From: Hybos culiciformis
Lineage: Eukaryota > Arthropoda > Insecta > Diptera > Hybotidae
Length of the DNA stretch: 64,000 nt
Assembly: GCA_964007475.1 (NCBI GenBank)
Contig: OZ023273.1
Location: forward strand, 50,407,525 to 50,471,524
Reading direction: 5' to 3'
Shown: in pieces, positions 24,781 through 36,845 of the stretch
How positions within the stretch are numbered: position 1 is the first letter of the stretch
How the letters are laid out: every line of letters begins with the position of its first letter
Notes under the pieces: model-generated
Databases searched by the model: none
Told to the model about the DNA's origin: nothing
The model's input: the letters and a program-made list of their open reading frames with translations, nothing else
Made by a program: the position numbers and the translations under genes

Positions 24781-25481
24781 CAGGGGTGTCAACTGATTTT
24801 TCTATAAGATCTACTTCGCGCAGTAAAAATCCTCTGTGATCTACTTTTTCTAAAAGTAGGATTAAGACGGAAGGCAACATTTTGGGATCCAAATTCTAAG
24901 TGTTCGCCTGTTAAATTAGCTCGGTATTTCGTTTGTGAAAATGCTGATTAGTACAAATATGTTGAACCAAAACAGGCGCATAAATTGTCAGCACTTTCTT
25001 AGATTCGGATATTTATCGATCTGCTAAATATTTTCAGAATTTATCTCCGGAAGCTCTTGCTTTAATAATAAATATAATTTTTGCAATGTAATAATTTCTG
25101 TTTCAAGTGCAATGTTATCCATATCAAAAATAGTTGATAGTTTTTCTGCAATTGTTTCTGTTTTAATATTGCTATCAAATGGAAAACTCATAAATAAAAC
25201 TACATTATAAAGTTTTTTAAAATCTTGGAAACGGTTACCAAATTCTTCAATAACGTTCTTAATTTCTTTGATGTATTTATTTTCATCATAATTAGTAGAA
25301 GCAGAAATTTTTAATTGCGCCAACATGTTTGGAAAATTAGATAATTTTTTTTGATTCTTGAAATTGAAATTGGCAATTTGAAACGAAATAAATATCGGAA
25401 ACATGAATATTTATTGGCGATCGACTTAAAATCATTACGCGATCGACCGGTAGATCGCGATCGACGTTATTGACACCCCTG
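24781..25481 (-). mobile_element. Internally deleted hAT element, 701 bp, with transposase remnant
   Basis: The ends are CAGGGGTGTCAA and TTGACACCCCTG. The 8-bp flanks are identical (TTATAAAG at 24773-24780 and 25482-25489). A minus-strand frame at 25024-25404 contains YIKEIKNVIEEFGNRFQDFK, then LFMSFPFDSN and EKLSTIFDMDN. These resemble the segment of GTF2IRD2/ZBED-like hAT transposases that reads FxxRFxDFxx...PFxxD. The N-terminal zinc finger, the catalytic residues and the dimerisation domain are absent. It is non-autonomous and inserted in duplication copy A. Confidence 0.85.
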
Positions 25482-26340
25482 TTATAAAGGATCAACATCA
25501 TAAAAACGTGAACAAAGTCTTGTAATAATTGTGACAGTGAACTTTTGGAAAGTTTGTGGGTTTTTTGTAATAATCGCAATTATTGTTTTATTGGAAGGAA
25601 GTCTCAATTATATCAAAAAGAAAAGCAAACAACTTAGGAAATCTTTGTATCTAATAAATTTAACTTCAGATAAAAATAGTAATTTGATTCATATTAAAAT
25701 GAACTTTTAATTAACTTATAATATTTTTTTATAGGTATATAAAAAAGTGGCTGTGTCCTTATCTGAATTTGAATCATTAAATGAATTTCAGAAAAGCTAA
25801 CTTTTTTTTAAGATGCAATGTCGAACAAAGTATAATATAATACATCAATCAAGATTAAAATTTAATTTATTTAATAACAAATTTTATAATAAAAGTTTCC
25901 TATAAATCATCAATTATTATTTAGAAGGTAAATTGTTGGAAACTTTTCTTCATTGTAAATATACAGAAACAGTAAGCAGAAGAAAAACATTGAAACATCC
26001 AGTGAATTGAATATTATTGTAAAAAATTAAATATTTAATATTTAAAATTTTTAGTATGAAATTTAACTTAAACATAAACATCTTATTTGAAAACTATTTC
26101 AATATTTTACAAATATTAAAAAACAAATCAAACAAGAGTAAACATTTTTAGAATTCGCGGTATATAATTTTAAAGTAAAATTATGTGTAAATTATTTTTA
26201 AAGATCAATAAAAAATGATTAAATAAAAACATTTAATGAAACATTTCATTCGTATTAACATATTATTTAATTTTCATGATATTTGAATTAGATATTCAAA
26301 TGTTTTTTATAATGACTGTATTTATTTATAAAATATATAT

Positions 26341-27085
26341 TATACTAATCGAAATACCCGGCTTCGCACGGTCGTTCCGAACTTATATTTATATCAAAAC
26401 ACTTTAATCCAGATTTTGTGCACTAAAAAAACAGAATTTCAAAATTGGTTAAATATCCACTTCCCCGGTGCCTTAACACATCCAGTCTTCTAAATAGTCG
26501 ATTCGGGTCCAACGCTATAATATTTTATCGGAATATACCTAAATTTCATTTTTTGCATTAAAAAAAACAGAATTTCAAAATTTGTTAAATAGCCACTTCC
26601 CCGGTGCCTTAACACATCCAGTCTCCTAAATAGTCGATTCGGGTCCAACGCTATAATAATTACCTATATTGCAAAACCGCCTTCTAAGGTAGCCCCCCGT
26701 CGGTGCCTCGGATCAAAAATATAACCAATCTAGGCTCTTTATTTTCAAAATTTTAAAATTTCGAAATTTGTTGCATAGCCCCCCAATTGAGCCCTGGGAC
26801 GGTCGGGGGCCTGTCAACATCCAGTTTTTTAAATAGGCTTTTCGGGTCCAACGCTACAACATTTTATCGGATTATACCTAAATTGCAAAACCGGCTTCTA
26901 AGGTAGCCCCCCGTCGGGGCTTCGGAACAAAATTTCTAGTACCCTTTAACCATCTCGGGTCCCAGTCCTACTTAACTTCAAAATTTCAGCCAAATCGGTC
27001 CAGCGGTTTAGGCGTGATTGAGGACAGAGGACAGAGAACAGAGAACAGAGGAACAGAGAAACAGAGAATTTTCATTTTTATTTAT
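26341..27085 (+). repeat. Dispersed repeat with CCCGGCTTCGCACGG start, copy 1
   Basis: It begins near ATACTAATCGAAATACCCGG with CTTCGCACGG and ends with repeated ACAGAGA words followed by TTTTCATTTTTATTTATTAG. Inside is a tandem unit of about 140 bp (ACAGAATTTCAAAAT, CACTTCCCCGGTGCC, AACACATCCAGTC, GATTCGGGTCCAACGC). Near the end comes AAATTTCAGCCAAATCGGT with CCAGCGGTTTAGGCGTGATT. No protein is encoded. Its limits are supported by comparison with duplication copy B, which lacks it. The class is unknown to me. Confidence 0.7.
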
Positions 27086-27459
27086 TAGAAATAAAATATA
27101 AGACATTGTGGCCGTCCTTTTAAACATTTATTTAAAATCTGTTTAAGTTAAACCCTAACTCAATAATTAATGGTTAAAATGGTTGGCATTTATAATGTAT
27201 TTATAATATTTTATGATTTATTAGAAAATTATTTTGTAGCACGACGATCAATAAAAATTAAATTGATGAATAATTAAAAAAAAACTTTACATATTTTTTT
27301 GTGATACTTTTTTAAAAGAAAAAATTTCTACGTATAAGTGTATTTTAGATTTTCCAATTTTATGAAACTGATAATCACACAGTCATCAAGATTATAATGT
27401 GCATATGTATAAGAATATGATTAAACATACAATATTATAAGAAATAAATATTTTGCTAA

Positions 27460-28482
27460 TCTAATATATAAAATTTCCATGTCACAATGTTAGTTACCGT
27501 ACTCCTCCGAAAGGGCTTTACCGATTTTTACCAAATTTTATATGCGTATTCAGTAGGTCTGAGAATCGGTTACTATCTATTTTTCATACCCCAGGGACCT
27601 CCCCCGGGGGCGGACTTCAAAAGTTCGTCCGATTTCATTCAAATTTGGTATTTAAAAAGAGGAGCTGATTACACACAAATTTCGTAACAAAAAATTTGTT
27701 GACCTCCTACCCACGGACCTCACCTGGGGGCGGACTTTAAAAGTTCGTCCGATTTCATTCAAATTTGGCATGTAAAAAGAGGAAATAATTACACACAATT
27801 TCGTAACAAAAAATTTGTTGATCTCCTACCCAGGGACCTCACCTGGGGGCGGACTTTAAAAGTTCGTCCGATTTCATTCAAATTTGGCATGTAAAAAGAG
27901 GAAATAATTACACACAAATTTCGCAACAAAAATTTTATTGACCTCCTACCATAGGGGAGGATTTCAAAAGTTTGTCCGATTTCATTTAAATTTGGTACAT
28001 AAAAATGGTTAAACACACGAATTTCGTAACAAAAAATTTGGCCCCCTCTTCGAATATATAGAAATCAATTTATTTATTACTAATAACTACAAAATATTAA
28101 AAACTAAACCACTCAACCGATCGTTTCGAAATTTACACCGTCTCTTTGTCTCGGGATCGTATAGGCTATTTTAAATTTGAATGGCACCCTACCCAGAAAT
28201 CCCTCTGCAAAAGTTCTTCCGATTTCATTCAAATTTGATTCATAAAAAGAGGAAATGGATAAAAACACAAATTTGGTTTGGTTTGGAAACCTGTTTAAGG
28301 GAAGGATATCTTTCGATTTCATACAATTTAAGTGTTGAATAAGTAGAAATGATAAATATTAATTCTTAGATATTTTCCCAAATTTATAAAATAACTAGCT
28401 CTTATAATTGTTCATCAATCTGACAACAAAAATTTCACTTAAAACGTGTGTTCCACAACAACGTGTGTGCGGGTACAGCTAG
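27460..28482 (+). mobile_element. Helitron-type non-autonomous element, copy 1
   Basis: It starts with TCTAATATATAAAATTTCC after an A and ends with CGTGTGTGCGGGTACAGCTA G before a T. The TC start, CTAG end and insertion between A and T with no duplication are Helitron hallmarks. The interior has three to four tandem copies of an about 120-bp unit containing GACCTC.CC..GGGGCGGACT, AAAAGTTCGTCCGATTTCAT and TTTCGTAACAAAAAATTTG. No Rep/helicase is encoded. Open frames across the unit are repeat artefacts. Confidence 0.75.
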
Positions 28483-30263
28483 TTACTTATACAAATTGTT
28501 GCACAATACACAGTTTTCATTTATCATTTTTTTTAAATAATTTATTTTGTGTACCCAAAATTTTGCTAAAATAGCTTAGGATCCCTTCGGATACCGCTCG
28601 GGATTTTTGTTATTTTGAAATGTTATTGTCACGATTTACAAATATACATAATTAATTTTTTTTAATAGTAAAGTAATTGAATGGCAATTTCTTAGATCCA
28701 ATTATATATCGATATAAAAATAATTGTTAATATTACACATTTTATTTTATACACATAATTTTACTGTTATATACGAAAAAAATGATTTCCCAGTAAAACA
28801 ATTAAACTATTAAATTGATAATGTGTAATATACATTTCTATTTTCAATTTCAATACTCTTTAGCAACGTGTGTATAAATTATACGCTTACGTTTTTTGAT
28901 AAATAAGATTTATTTTGGGCAAGTTTGGAATTTAAATATTTGTAAATTGTTTAATGTACCAAAGTAATATTTCAATTATGATGACCAAAAATTTAAAGTT
29001 ACAATCCTATTCTGGAGTCAGATCAATTTGTTATACTAATTTTAAAAATATTATATAATATGAATATAATTTTAAGTATACACATACCAACTAGATAATA
29101 AATTTAAATTTTCTAATCGTCTAGAAATAAAGACATATGAAATTCTTGAAATACACTTTTGTGTCATCCAAATAATTCCGATATATTTTATCTTATAAAC
29201 AACGGTCTCTGAATTCTGACACATAAAATTAGCCGAACTATGAATTTTTCATCACATTCATACTAAAAATTAAATCCTATTCCAATTTATAAAACAATTT
29301 ATATAATATAAAATATACTGCTCACATACACAAAAAGTGATTTTATGAAACGATATTATTCGTTTAAAATAATATTAGATAAAGATAATTGTTTTTGTAT
29401 GTCAAGCGTATATAAATGCGGTAAATATTACATATGAACATATGTTGCACATACATAATGCATGCACATATAACCCTAAGGTTTATAAATAATATAAAAA
29501 GATTCTGAAAGATTAATATGTTTTTTTTTTCTCTTGATAGTTTATACTTAGTCTCTGTTGTTGGGAAAACAAGATGTAAAAAAATTTTTACTAATAACTT
29601 TTTAATATATGTAATCTACTTTCGACGTATTAAATTTTTCTTTTATAACTATTGTCTCAATTGGATCTGACATGATAGACATGTAAAATTTTATAAATTT
29701 CGAAAGACGGAGTAGGGCTTCAGGTTTATATTTATTTAAAATTTTCTCATTGGAATTTCAGCTAACTTTTAAATTTTCTATAGTGAACGTTCGCGGCGTG
29801 TTCTCTGAATTCTATTAAGTCAATTCCACTTAATTAACTTTCTAGCCTTGTGGATTATTCTAGTGGCTTGACTGTTTGTAACAAATAACTAAAAATAAAT
29901 AAAAAACTTGTTCTTTATGAATTTTAAACACTAAAAAGAGATACCATTTGAAGATGTTGAAAATAGAAAACTCTCCGTCATATCGCTCCAACTATATCGA
30001 TTTCTGCAAAAAAATAATAGTAATGATATTTCGACTCAAATTAATTTTTATTTTTATTATTATCTGATTATTATATATATATTTTAAGAGCATTGTCGTA
30101 CTTGTACAGATTAAAATTATGCCAATAAATTTAGTTTAAATCATTCTTTATAAAAGCAAATCGCTTGTTTTCTTTGAAAGCCTACAACACTACTCTTCTT
30201 TCTACTTTTCAATTCTGCGTTAACTCTTCCATACTTACGATGATTCGTGGAGATTATCTAATG
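28483..30263. other. AT-rich intergenic sequence, no gene seen
   Basis: AT-rich with ATATG-type simple words near 29430-29470. I found no exon continuing the fibronectin-type gene that lies to the right on the minus strand. Confidence 0.45.
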
Positions 30264-30599
30264 CAGCGTTTTTCAAAGTGTGCTCCGCGGAGCCCTGGGG
30301 TTTCGCGAGTCAACTATAAGGGCTCCGCGAATCTCATAATCAAATTTGAAAAAAAATTATAAATTTAAATCCGCTAATAATTAATTTAAGAATTATGTAA
30401 ATATAAGAAACAAGTCCACTCGTCCCACTAGCAATGTTCGTTTTTTTATAATTTATTATATTTTGCAATAAATAAATAAGTTTTGTTGAAGTACAAAAAA
30501 TTTAATTTTTTCTTTTTATTTATGAATTAGTGAATTAGTCATTACTAAATTATTATGCCTTTGGAGGGCTCCGCAGTTCAAAAAGTTTGAGAACCGCTG
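30264..30599. mobile_element. Short non-autonomous hAT element, 336 bp
   Basis: The ends are CAGCGTTTTTCAAAGTGTGC and, read inward from the right, CAGCGGTTCTCAAACTTTTT. This is a terminal type common in Charlie-like hAT elements. The 8 flanking bases are identical (ATCTAATG at 30256-30263 and 30600-30607). GGGCTCCGCG words lie near both ends. There is no coding capacity. Confidence 0.85.
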
Positions 30600-30607
30600 A
30601 TCTAATG

Positions 30608-32561
30608 TGTTCATAACTACTTTTGGTTGTGGTATGCTTTAACTTTTCTTTATTTTTAATAGAACTTCATAATCGAAAATTGTTTTTCATTATCAAATAT
30701 TTATAAGATTTATCCGGCTTAAATTTACTATATACGTAAAACCATAAAGAACATTTCTATTTTATTAAATTTTTATTTTCTAATTTAATTTTTAATTTTA
30801 ATTTTTATGAATTTTAAAGGTATCAATATAATACTTTCTACTACCACCATGGTTTTTCTTTTAACCAACAACTTTTTTTATAATCGTCAATTTCATGAAC
30901 AAGTGCATTTTATAAATTAAATTAGAAGTCGCTCTGTTACCAGAAATACTTCTTTTACTAAAAAGATATATTCTCTTCAAAAACATAATAATTTTTCATA
31001 TATTAAAATTTAAGAACATTTTCTGTTAAATTATTTCCTTTCAAAAAATTTTTTTAATCGGATCTTCATTAATATTAGTAACAGAAAATATGTAGTCCCA
31101 GATTGTTTGCAAAGATTCGAACTGAACTAATTCGGATCTTTAAATTGGTTTCGGTAAAATGTTAAATGTGATATTATTTTAATTGCAAATGAGAAAAATA
31201 TGCTTCATTCGACATATAAAATAATATGGTTAATTATTTTAATATTTGTAATATTAAAATAATTAACAATATTAGCCCTGGAAAAAAAATTGATAAGACC
31301 TAAATGATTTCTCTAAAAATGAAATTTTCGATTCTAAAAACTTTTTCGCGAATTAAGCGGTTCCTCTAGTATTATGGCGACATTTCAGGTGAACTGAATA
31401 AATTTATTAAATAAATTTGTATATGAGGGTGGTGCATTGGGAACTGAAGGTAATAGTCTGTATTTGTACATTTTGCACAGGATAATTTAATATTTATGTA
31501 AAAAAAAAAAATAAGTTTTCAATCTTTTTCGAATATACGCATATATAGGAATAAATGTGAAAAGTACAGAGTTCAAAGTGAATGACATTGATATGATCTC
31601 TGTTATAAATTTTATATTAGACATTGTGATTTTAGTTCATAATATTAAAGTCATTGAACAAAATTAGAAATCAGAAATTGCAAATAATGCGTTTTTTTAT
31701 GACATCATTGGGAAAATATTCAAAATTGCGAATATCAAGTCGTTTTCTTCAATTATATATTATGTTTATATGTGCAAATATCTATCTAAAGAAAACTAAA
31801 TTCATTGAGTTTAGATGTTAACTGAAGTAATAATTCTTGAGGTATGCAAGCATAGACAGTTGAAAAAAAAACTGAATTTCATTTAAAGCATTGCCAGAAA
31901 TCGTTATGTCAGAATAAAATATTAGAAACAATTTCGCACTAAGAAATTTTTTTTCATCCTAAAAAAAAGGTTATACAAGTAAATATATTTTTGATTGCAA
32001 TATTTTGTTGTAGAATAATACGTAATGTAATATAATATGTATTTAAAAACAAAATTTTATTCTATACAATACTGCGGAGAAGACAGAGAAAACAAATTGG
32101 AAATGTTGAGTTTTTTTTGTTCAAAACATTATTTTGATTATAAGTTAGATATTGCCTCAATGAAAAATTAGAACGAGATATTTTTGATAATAAAAAGATA
32201 ATGCCCGTAGTACAAAGTACTTCCACTGTTTTCAATTGAAAATTGTTGTTTGGAGATAAAATATTAATAAAATAAAGTAATTGTCACTTTCAGATATTAA
32301 TTTATTTTCCGTATAAATGTAATTGATATTCGGGTATTTGTTTCCAGAATTTTTTCTTAACCCAAAAGAAGTAGATAGGCATATCGGTAATTTAAAAAAC
32401 TTTTTCTATTTCTTTTATTTCTGAAGATCTCAAAAAGTTCAAACTAGTCAATATTATAAGTTTATACTATATTAAAATCTTACATTTATAATACAACTAT
32501 TATAATTATCCTGGTTTTAACATAATTTATATTCAACGAAAAGAATAAAATTTAAATTCAC
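30608..32561. other. AT-rich sequence, probably intron of the adhesion-protein gene
   Basis: No further exon could be recognised on either strand. The following exon of the fibronectin-type gene, expected to start with the RNRYGWS-type motif, is not visible. Confidence 0.4.
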
Positions 32562-32888
32562 CTTGCTTGAACTCTTGCTTCATAATGTTGGTCAGGTTCT
32601 AGGCCTCGTATCATATAGCTCATTCCTTGTGTATAATGATGTGATAATGGAACTGCTGCTAAAACTGGAGAGATGTTGTGTCCAATGCATATTATTCATA
32701 TCACCTTGTATAATCCACCACGATTCTTATAAGCATTTGTACCATACATAATAGATGATGAAGATGAATGCAATGGTTGTAATTGTTCAACAGTATTATT
32801 ATCTTCGTGTCCTTGTGGTAACCTTCTAAAATAAAGTTTAAATTCTTCTACTGGAATATGTGAATCAACGGCCAATGAAATGTTGTAT
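32562..32888 (-). CDS. Fibronectin type III exon of a lachesin/klingon-like cell-adhesion protein (in-frame TGA)
   Basis: A 327-bp exon has acceptor TTTTCCTTCCAG and donor CAAGGTGAAT. The first base completes a split codon. It reads YNISLAVDSHIPVEEFKLYF and RRLP near the start, and SHHYTQGMSYMIRGLEPDQH with YEARVQAR at the end. These are the B-C strands and the F-G strands of the membrane-proximal FN3 domain in insect Ig-superfamily proteins of the lachesin/klingon/wrapper type, which act in neuronal and glial adhesion. A TGA lies in frame at 32696-32698. Around it another frame gives a better FN3 match (GDMNNMHWTQH, with the core tryptophan), so two compensating small indels, real or from assembly, are likely. 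Partner Ig exons are not recognised; the sequence gap is only 370 bp upstream. Confidence 0.75.
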
Positions 32889-33257
32889 CTGGAAGGAAAA
32901 TAAAAGAAAACCAGAAAATAATGTAGTGATTTGTTTTTCTTTTTTTTTTTTTTACTCTTTAGTTAGAAATGAATAATAAAAAAATTTCTATAAATAATAT
33001 TAAATTGATAAAGTTTGCATTTTTTGTGTACATATTTTTTTCTGGTGTATATTTTATTTTTATTTATTTACTTTTTTTTGTGATTTGGGAATCAAACTTA
33101 TAAAATTACATGAGATGAACTAAGAACGTTAGAGAAAAAAAAATTAATCAACTAGATTGAAAAAAGGAAAAAATGTTTGTAAAAATTAAATTGGAAATTT
33201 AATCTAAGTATAAAAATAATAAAAAAATTTATTAGAAAGGATATTTGCTGAAGGGAT

Positions 33258-33457
33258 NNNNNNNNNNNNNNNNNNNNNNNNNNNNNNNNNNNNNNNNNNN
33301 NNNNNNNNNNNNNNNNNNNNNNNNNNNNNNNNNNNNNNNNNNNNNNNNNNNNNNNNNNNNNNNNNNNNNNNNNNNNNNNNNNNNNNNNNNNNNNNNNNNN
33401 NNNNNNNNNNNNNNNNNNNNNNNNNNNNNNNNNNNNNNNNNNNNNNNNNNNNNNNNN
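33258..33457. other. Assembly gap of exactly 200 N
   Basis: All 200 bases are undetermined. A round number such as this usually marks a scaffold join of unknown real size, so distances across it are not reliable. Confidence 0.95.
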
Positions 33458-34247
33458 TTAACAAAAAAAAAGCATAGGTAAAAATTTAAATAATGAATTC
33501 AGAACATTCATTCAATAGGAATTACCCCTATATTACCTTTTATTTACTTATTTACTTGCTTTCTAATATTAAGAAAGAATGCAAAATTTTAATTCATTAT
33601 TATGATTACAAAAAATTTCCCATTCAGAGAGAATTTTGGTACAGATGTCGCTTTTCAATACTGAAATTCTGTACTAATGGAAAAATGTTTGAAATCATTA
33701 TTTTTTGTATGGAATTTTTATTAACGGCTAAATTTCATAGCAGGCGTTAAATTAAATTTCAATATAGCGAATAATGATTTTAAATTATGCATTCTCAATA
33801 ATGTGAAAGGGATAAGAATTAAATTCCCTTTAATATCAGAGATTTACCGTCTAGGAAAGGGAATTATGTATAAGAATAAGAATAATGAGTGAAGGAAATT
33901 CATTATTTGGGCATGAAAAGTATTCTAATTTAATTTTTTTTAGTGATTGAAGATAAAATAGGACGATATAATTTTCAAATATTCAAATAATTCAAATTAA
34001 ATTTTTTTTTCTAAATTAAAAAACATTCGGATCAATAATTAATATTAAATGTACCTAAGTTAACTTCAAAATAATTAAAATGGACCTATGTATTTCAGAT
34101 CATTTCAATATCTTGCCTTATTTAATATGGTGTTATTTCTAATTCAAAGAAATATTAAAATCTATTAGTGTGCTTCCGATATTGAAAAACTCACGCTTCG
34201 TGCCTGATACATATATATGCAATGTATCAGTTATGACTTATGAGGTT
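33458..34247. other. AT-rich sequence right of the gap, no gene seen
   Basis: A short open frame at 33493-33750 is low-complexity and shows no recognised domain or splice context. Confidence 0.4.
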
Positions 34248-35330
34248 GGATGCTGTAGAGAAAATTTTAGCAATATTAATATTTTTTTTAGCGATTTATG
34301 AAAAACTTGATGGACCATAAAAAATAATAATAAATGAAAATAAATATTGTATTTTTGTGGCATAAATTAGTCCAACCATGAAGATAAAGAAGACGAGTCA
34401 TAAATTTTTTTAAATCATAAAAAATTACTGAATAACTTTGTTTATGAGGAAAACTTTACGAAGGATCAAATAAAGATCATAAAAACATAAAACGTAGTCT
34501 GCGATAAATTTAAGTTATATTTTATTGAGACATCGTCAGTCACGTCGTTAGTAATAATTATATAAAAAGTAAAGCAAAGTTTTTCGAATTAAGATACATG
34601 TATGAAAGAAACTATTTTTAGTACATCAAAAAGTGGGTCTATCTTAATTTTAAGAAAATTAAAATTGTGTCAAACCTTTTTTTTTTATATGCAATCTCAT
34701 ATAATACACCTCAATCAAGTTTCATATTTTATTTATTTACTAAAAAAAGAATTTTAATTAAAATTATCCTATTATTCATCAATCATTTCACATTTAATTT
34801 AAAAATAAAAAATTTCTGCACTGTACAGTAGGTAAACTTATAAGCAATACAAAAACAGTAAGTACAAGAAAAAGAAGTATGTAGTACTTCGAAATAACAT
34901 TCTGTAAATCTGTAAATTATTTTTAAAGATTTATCAGCAAAATATTCAATAACATCAATTCAACGGTATAATTATTTAGAATTAAAACATTTTTTTGATA
35001 ACTAAAATAGTTTATTTATTTAATAATATTTTCGAATATTTCTTAGAATGACTGTATTTATTTATAAAATATATATTTTATAATAAGATATAAAAGACAT
35101 TGCGGTCGTCGTTTTTAATATTTATTTAAATATTATTTTAACTTAAATCCTAAGTCAATAATTCATGGTTAAAATGAGTGGCATTTATAATGTATTTAAT
35201 ATTTAATATTATATGATTTATTAGAAAATTAATTTGAAACACGACGATCCATAAAGAATAAAATGATTGAGATTAAAAAAAACTTTACATATTATTTTTT
35301 GTAAAACCTTTTTTAAAAAAATTTTCACCA
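34248..35330. repeat. Diverged duplication, copy B (lacks the two insertions)
   Basis: Collinear with 24538-27335 (shared words listed there). At the point where copy A carries the hAT element, this copy reads straight through from the AACTTTACGAAGGATCAA region. At the point where copy A carries the CCCGGC repeat it continues from TTATAAAATATATAT to AAAAGACATTGCGGTCGTC. It gives the unoccupied form of both insertion sites. Confidence 0.75.
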
Positions 35331-35950
35331 ATTTTATGATACAGAAGATACATATACCTAAATGTTTCACAACAATTCTTTTGAAAAAACGTACACTAAT
35401 ACTATATGTATAAGAATATTGTTAGAAAAATGTAAATGTGCATATATTACTATAAATTTTATCATTTAATTAAAGAAAAGCATTGAATTAAAAAATATTT
35501 TTTAAATAATTACTACATAGTTATAGTTATACCTAAACTATCTCATTTCAAAGCAATCTCTTCTTAATTTAACTACAATTTAGTTTAATTTTAAATATTT
35601 TTATAATCATATGAGTGTTGTATATAAATTCCAAAATTAAAGACTCGCAACGAAAAAACTGAATCCAGTGTAAGGTTTTATGTGCATTTTCGAATTATTT
35701 TATAGTAGGAACAGATTTTCGACGCGTAAAGCCCTATATTGTAAATTTCATCGCAATCGTTTTCGATAACGAGATTAGATTTATAAATAAATATTATTTG
35801 TATAATATTATAGGACTAGCTCCGTTAACCCAGTTTGAAGTGGAATGTTTTTGCAACGTTTGCGAGAGGAAGCTGTGTGCCAATTTTCGATGTAATTCGA
35901 TCATTGGTTCTAAAGTAATCGTGATGAGTGAAGGATATTTGAATTTTATA
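35331..35950. other. AT-rich intergenic sequence
   Basis: No gene. A GC-richer patch near 35815-35935 (GACTAGCTCCGTTAACCCAG) may be another repeat fragment. Confidence 0.35.
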
Positions 35951-36845
35951 TTATACTAGTGGAAATACCCGGCTTCGCACGGTAGTCCCGAGCTTATATT
36001 AATATCAAAACACTTTAATCCAGATTTAGTGCACTAAAAAAAAACAGAATTTCAAAATTTGCTAAATAGTCACTTCCCCGGTGCCTTAACACATCCAGTC
36101 TTCGGGTCCAACACTATAATATTTTGTCGGAATAAACCTAAATTGCATTTTGTGCACTAAAAAAACAGAATTTCAAAATTTGTTAAATAGCCACTTCCCC
36201 GGTGCCTTAACACATCATGTCTGCTAAATAGTCGATTCGGGTCCAACGCTATAATATTTTATCGGAATATACCTAAATTGCATTTTGTGCACTAAAAAAA
36301 CAGAATTTCAAAATTTGTTAAATAGCCACTTCCCCGGTGCCTTAACACATCCAGTCTTCTAAATAGTCGATTCGGGTTCAACGCTACAATATTTTATCGG
36401 AATATACCTAAATTGCGAAACCGCCTTCCAATGTAGCCCCCCGTCGGTGCTTCGGATCAAAAATATAACCAATCGGGTCTCTAGATTCCTTATTTTCAAA
36501 ATTTTAAAATTTCGAAATTTGTTGCATAACCCCCTATTGAGCCCTGGGACAACGGTTGGGAGCCTCTCAACATCCAGTTTTTTAAATCGGGTTTTCGGGT
36601 CCAACGCTACTATATTTTATTGGAATATACCTAAATTTCACAACCGGCTTCTAAGGTAGCCCCGCCGCCGGGGCCTAAGATCAAAATTTCTAGTACCCTA
36701 TAACCATCTCGGGCCCCAATAATACTTAAGTTCAAAATTTCAGCCAAATCGGTGCAGCGGTTTAGGCGTGATTGACGACAGAGAAACAGAGAAACAGAAA
36801 AACAGAGAAACAGAGAAACAGAGAATTTTCATTTTTATTTATTAG
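35951..36845 (+). repeat. Dispersed repeat with CCCGGCTTCGCACGG start, copy 2
   Basis: Same family and orientation as 26341-27085, with the same start (ATACTAGTGGAAATACCCGG), the same about 140-bp internal unit in three to four copies instead of two, and the same ACAGAGAAACAGAGA tail followed by TTTTATTTATTAGA. The copy-number difference between the two insertions shows that the internal unit expands or contracts. Confidence 0.75.

Larger units (their letters stand above)
24538..27335. repeat. Diverged duplication, copy A (carries two later insertions)
   Basis: GATGCTGTAGAGAAAATTTT, CATAAATTA..CAA.CCATGAAG, TTTAAATCATAAAAAATT, GGATCAA..TCATAAAAAC, ACTGTATTTATTTATAAAAT and AAGACATTG.GG.CGTC all recur in the same order at 34248-35330. 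Relative to that copy, this one is interrupted by the hAT element at 24781-25481 and by the dispersed repeat at about 26341-27085. No protein is encoded. Confidence 0.75.

Noticed and set aside
27487..28322. Open frames with NLNEIGRTF repeats, also near 62790-62996
   Set aside because: They are translations of the 120-bp minisatellite in the Helitron-type elements.
33204..33481. Open frames on both strands across the N block
   Set aside because: They are open only because undetermined bases contain no stops.
36359..36659. Overlapping frames of 81 and 70 residues
   Set aside because: They fall in the CCCGGC dispersed repeat and are not conserved as protein in the other copy.
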